This document shows, in pieces, positions 5,039-5,319 of a stretch of DNA of 5,319 bases (the first letter of the stretch is position 1; the number at the start of each line of letters is the position of its first letter). This DNA comes from Negativicoccus succinicivorans. Its GTDB lineage: Bacteria; Bacillota; Negativicutes; Veillonellales; Negativicoccaceae. The DNA lies in NCBI RefSeq assembly GCF_018373335.1, contig NZ_JAHAHH010000081.1, positions 1 to 5,319 of the forward strand. The letters are read 5' to 3'. The notes below the pieces were generated by a model. That model had not been told where the DNA came from and did not search any database. It worked only from the letters and a program-made list of their open reading frames with translations. The translations under genes and the position numbers were made by a program.

Positions 5039-5319
5039 ATGCTGGTAGGAATTTTTCCGAATTTATCTAAAAAAAATATAGAGCATCATGTCAATGATTT
5101 GTGTCAACACTTGCAGAATGCGGATATAGATTTCTACATTATTGATTCCTACCGTGAAGAAGCGATGCAGCGCGAGTACCATTTTACCTATGAACGCTGG
5201 GCTTCCTTACAGGAAATGCAGGAATCTATGGATATGGCATTTACGCTCGGCGGCGATGGTACATTAATCAGTGTAGCCAAATTGTTACTGCCTTATGATA
5301 TCCCGATTTGCGGTGTTAA
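5039..5319 (+). CDS. nadK: NAD kinase, N-terminal part (runs off the window)
   Basis: NAD kinase phosphorylates NAD to NADP using ATP or polyphosphate, in the cytoplasm. Ninety-three codons are visible, beginning MLVGIFPNLSKKNIEHHV and open to the edge. FTLGGDGTLISVAK (residues 68-81) carries the GGDGT motif (71-75), the hallmark nucleotide and catalytic motif of the family. IPICGV (88-93) matches the strand leading to the conserved GVN; the last two bases, AA, fit the expected Asn codon. The TTAA at the very end is not an in-frame stop. The full protein is usually about 280-300 residues, so roughly two thirds are missing. The ATG is 5 bases after the tlyA stop. A tlyA-nadK neighbourhood, often followed by argR and recN, is common in Bacillota. 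Confidence 0.92.
   Translation, partial: MLVGIFPNLSKKNIEHHVNDLCQHLQNADIDFYIIDSYREEAMQREYHFTYERWASLQEMQESMDMAFTLGGDGTLISVAKLLLPYDIPICGV

Noticed and set aside
5069..5076. Run of eight A in the start of nadK as a possible slippage or phase-variation site
   Set aside because: Encodes Lys-Lys-Asn in a housekeeping gene; single short run, with no supporting sign of frameshifted alternatives.

Overview
This window is a compact, entirely plus-strand block of bacterial housekeeping genes. The gene order, strong AGGAG-type ribosome binding sites and moderate GC point to a Bacillota genome. A Kae1-like gene beside nusB and xseA, and a DUF212 gene beside ispA, fit Negativicutes or a related clostridial lineage. 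That placement is inference from gene order, and I cannot name a genus.

Layout: the last 28 codons of an unidentified upstream gene (3-89, possibly Asp23/AmaP type); nusB (73-492); a TsaD/Kae1-like paralog (504-1466); xseA (1448-2653); xseB (2650-2889); ispA (2876-3760); a divergent PAP2 (DUF212) membrane protein with a TTG start (3773-4228); tlyA (4230-5033); and the first 93 codons of nadK (5039 to the window edge). There is no intergenic stretch longer than 12 bases. Four of the eight junctions overlap, so the block is almost certainly one operon with translational coupling. No convincing promoter, tRNA, rRNA, mobile element or CRISPR array is visible.

Functionally the block joins transcription antitermination (NusB), DNA processing (exonuclease VII, both subunits), prenyl diphosphate synthesis (IspA), a probable membrane lipid phosphatase-like protein, ribosomal RNA 2'-O-methylation (TlyA) and NADP synthesis (NadK). 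This is a variant of the classic Bacillus nusB-folD-xseA-xseB-ispA-dxs-tlyA cluster. Here folD is replaced by the Kae1-like gene, dxs by the DUF212 gene, and nadK follows tlyA.

I see no novel defence or mobile system. The items most worth a second look are the Kae1 paralog with an altered active-site motif, the DUF212 gene coupled to ispA, an apparently short coiled-coil region in XseA, and several perfect inverted repeats inside coding sequence. One of these repeats looks like an intrinsic terminator within xseA.
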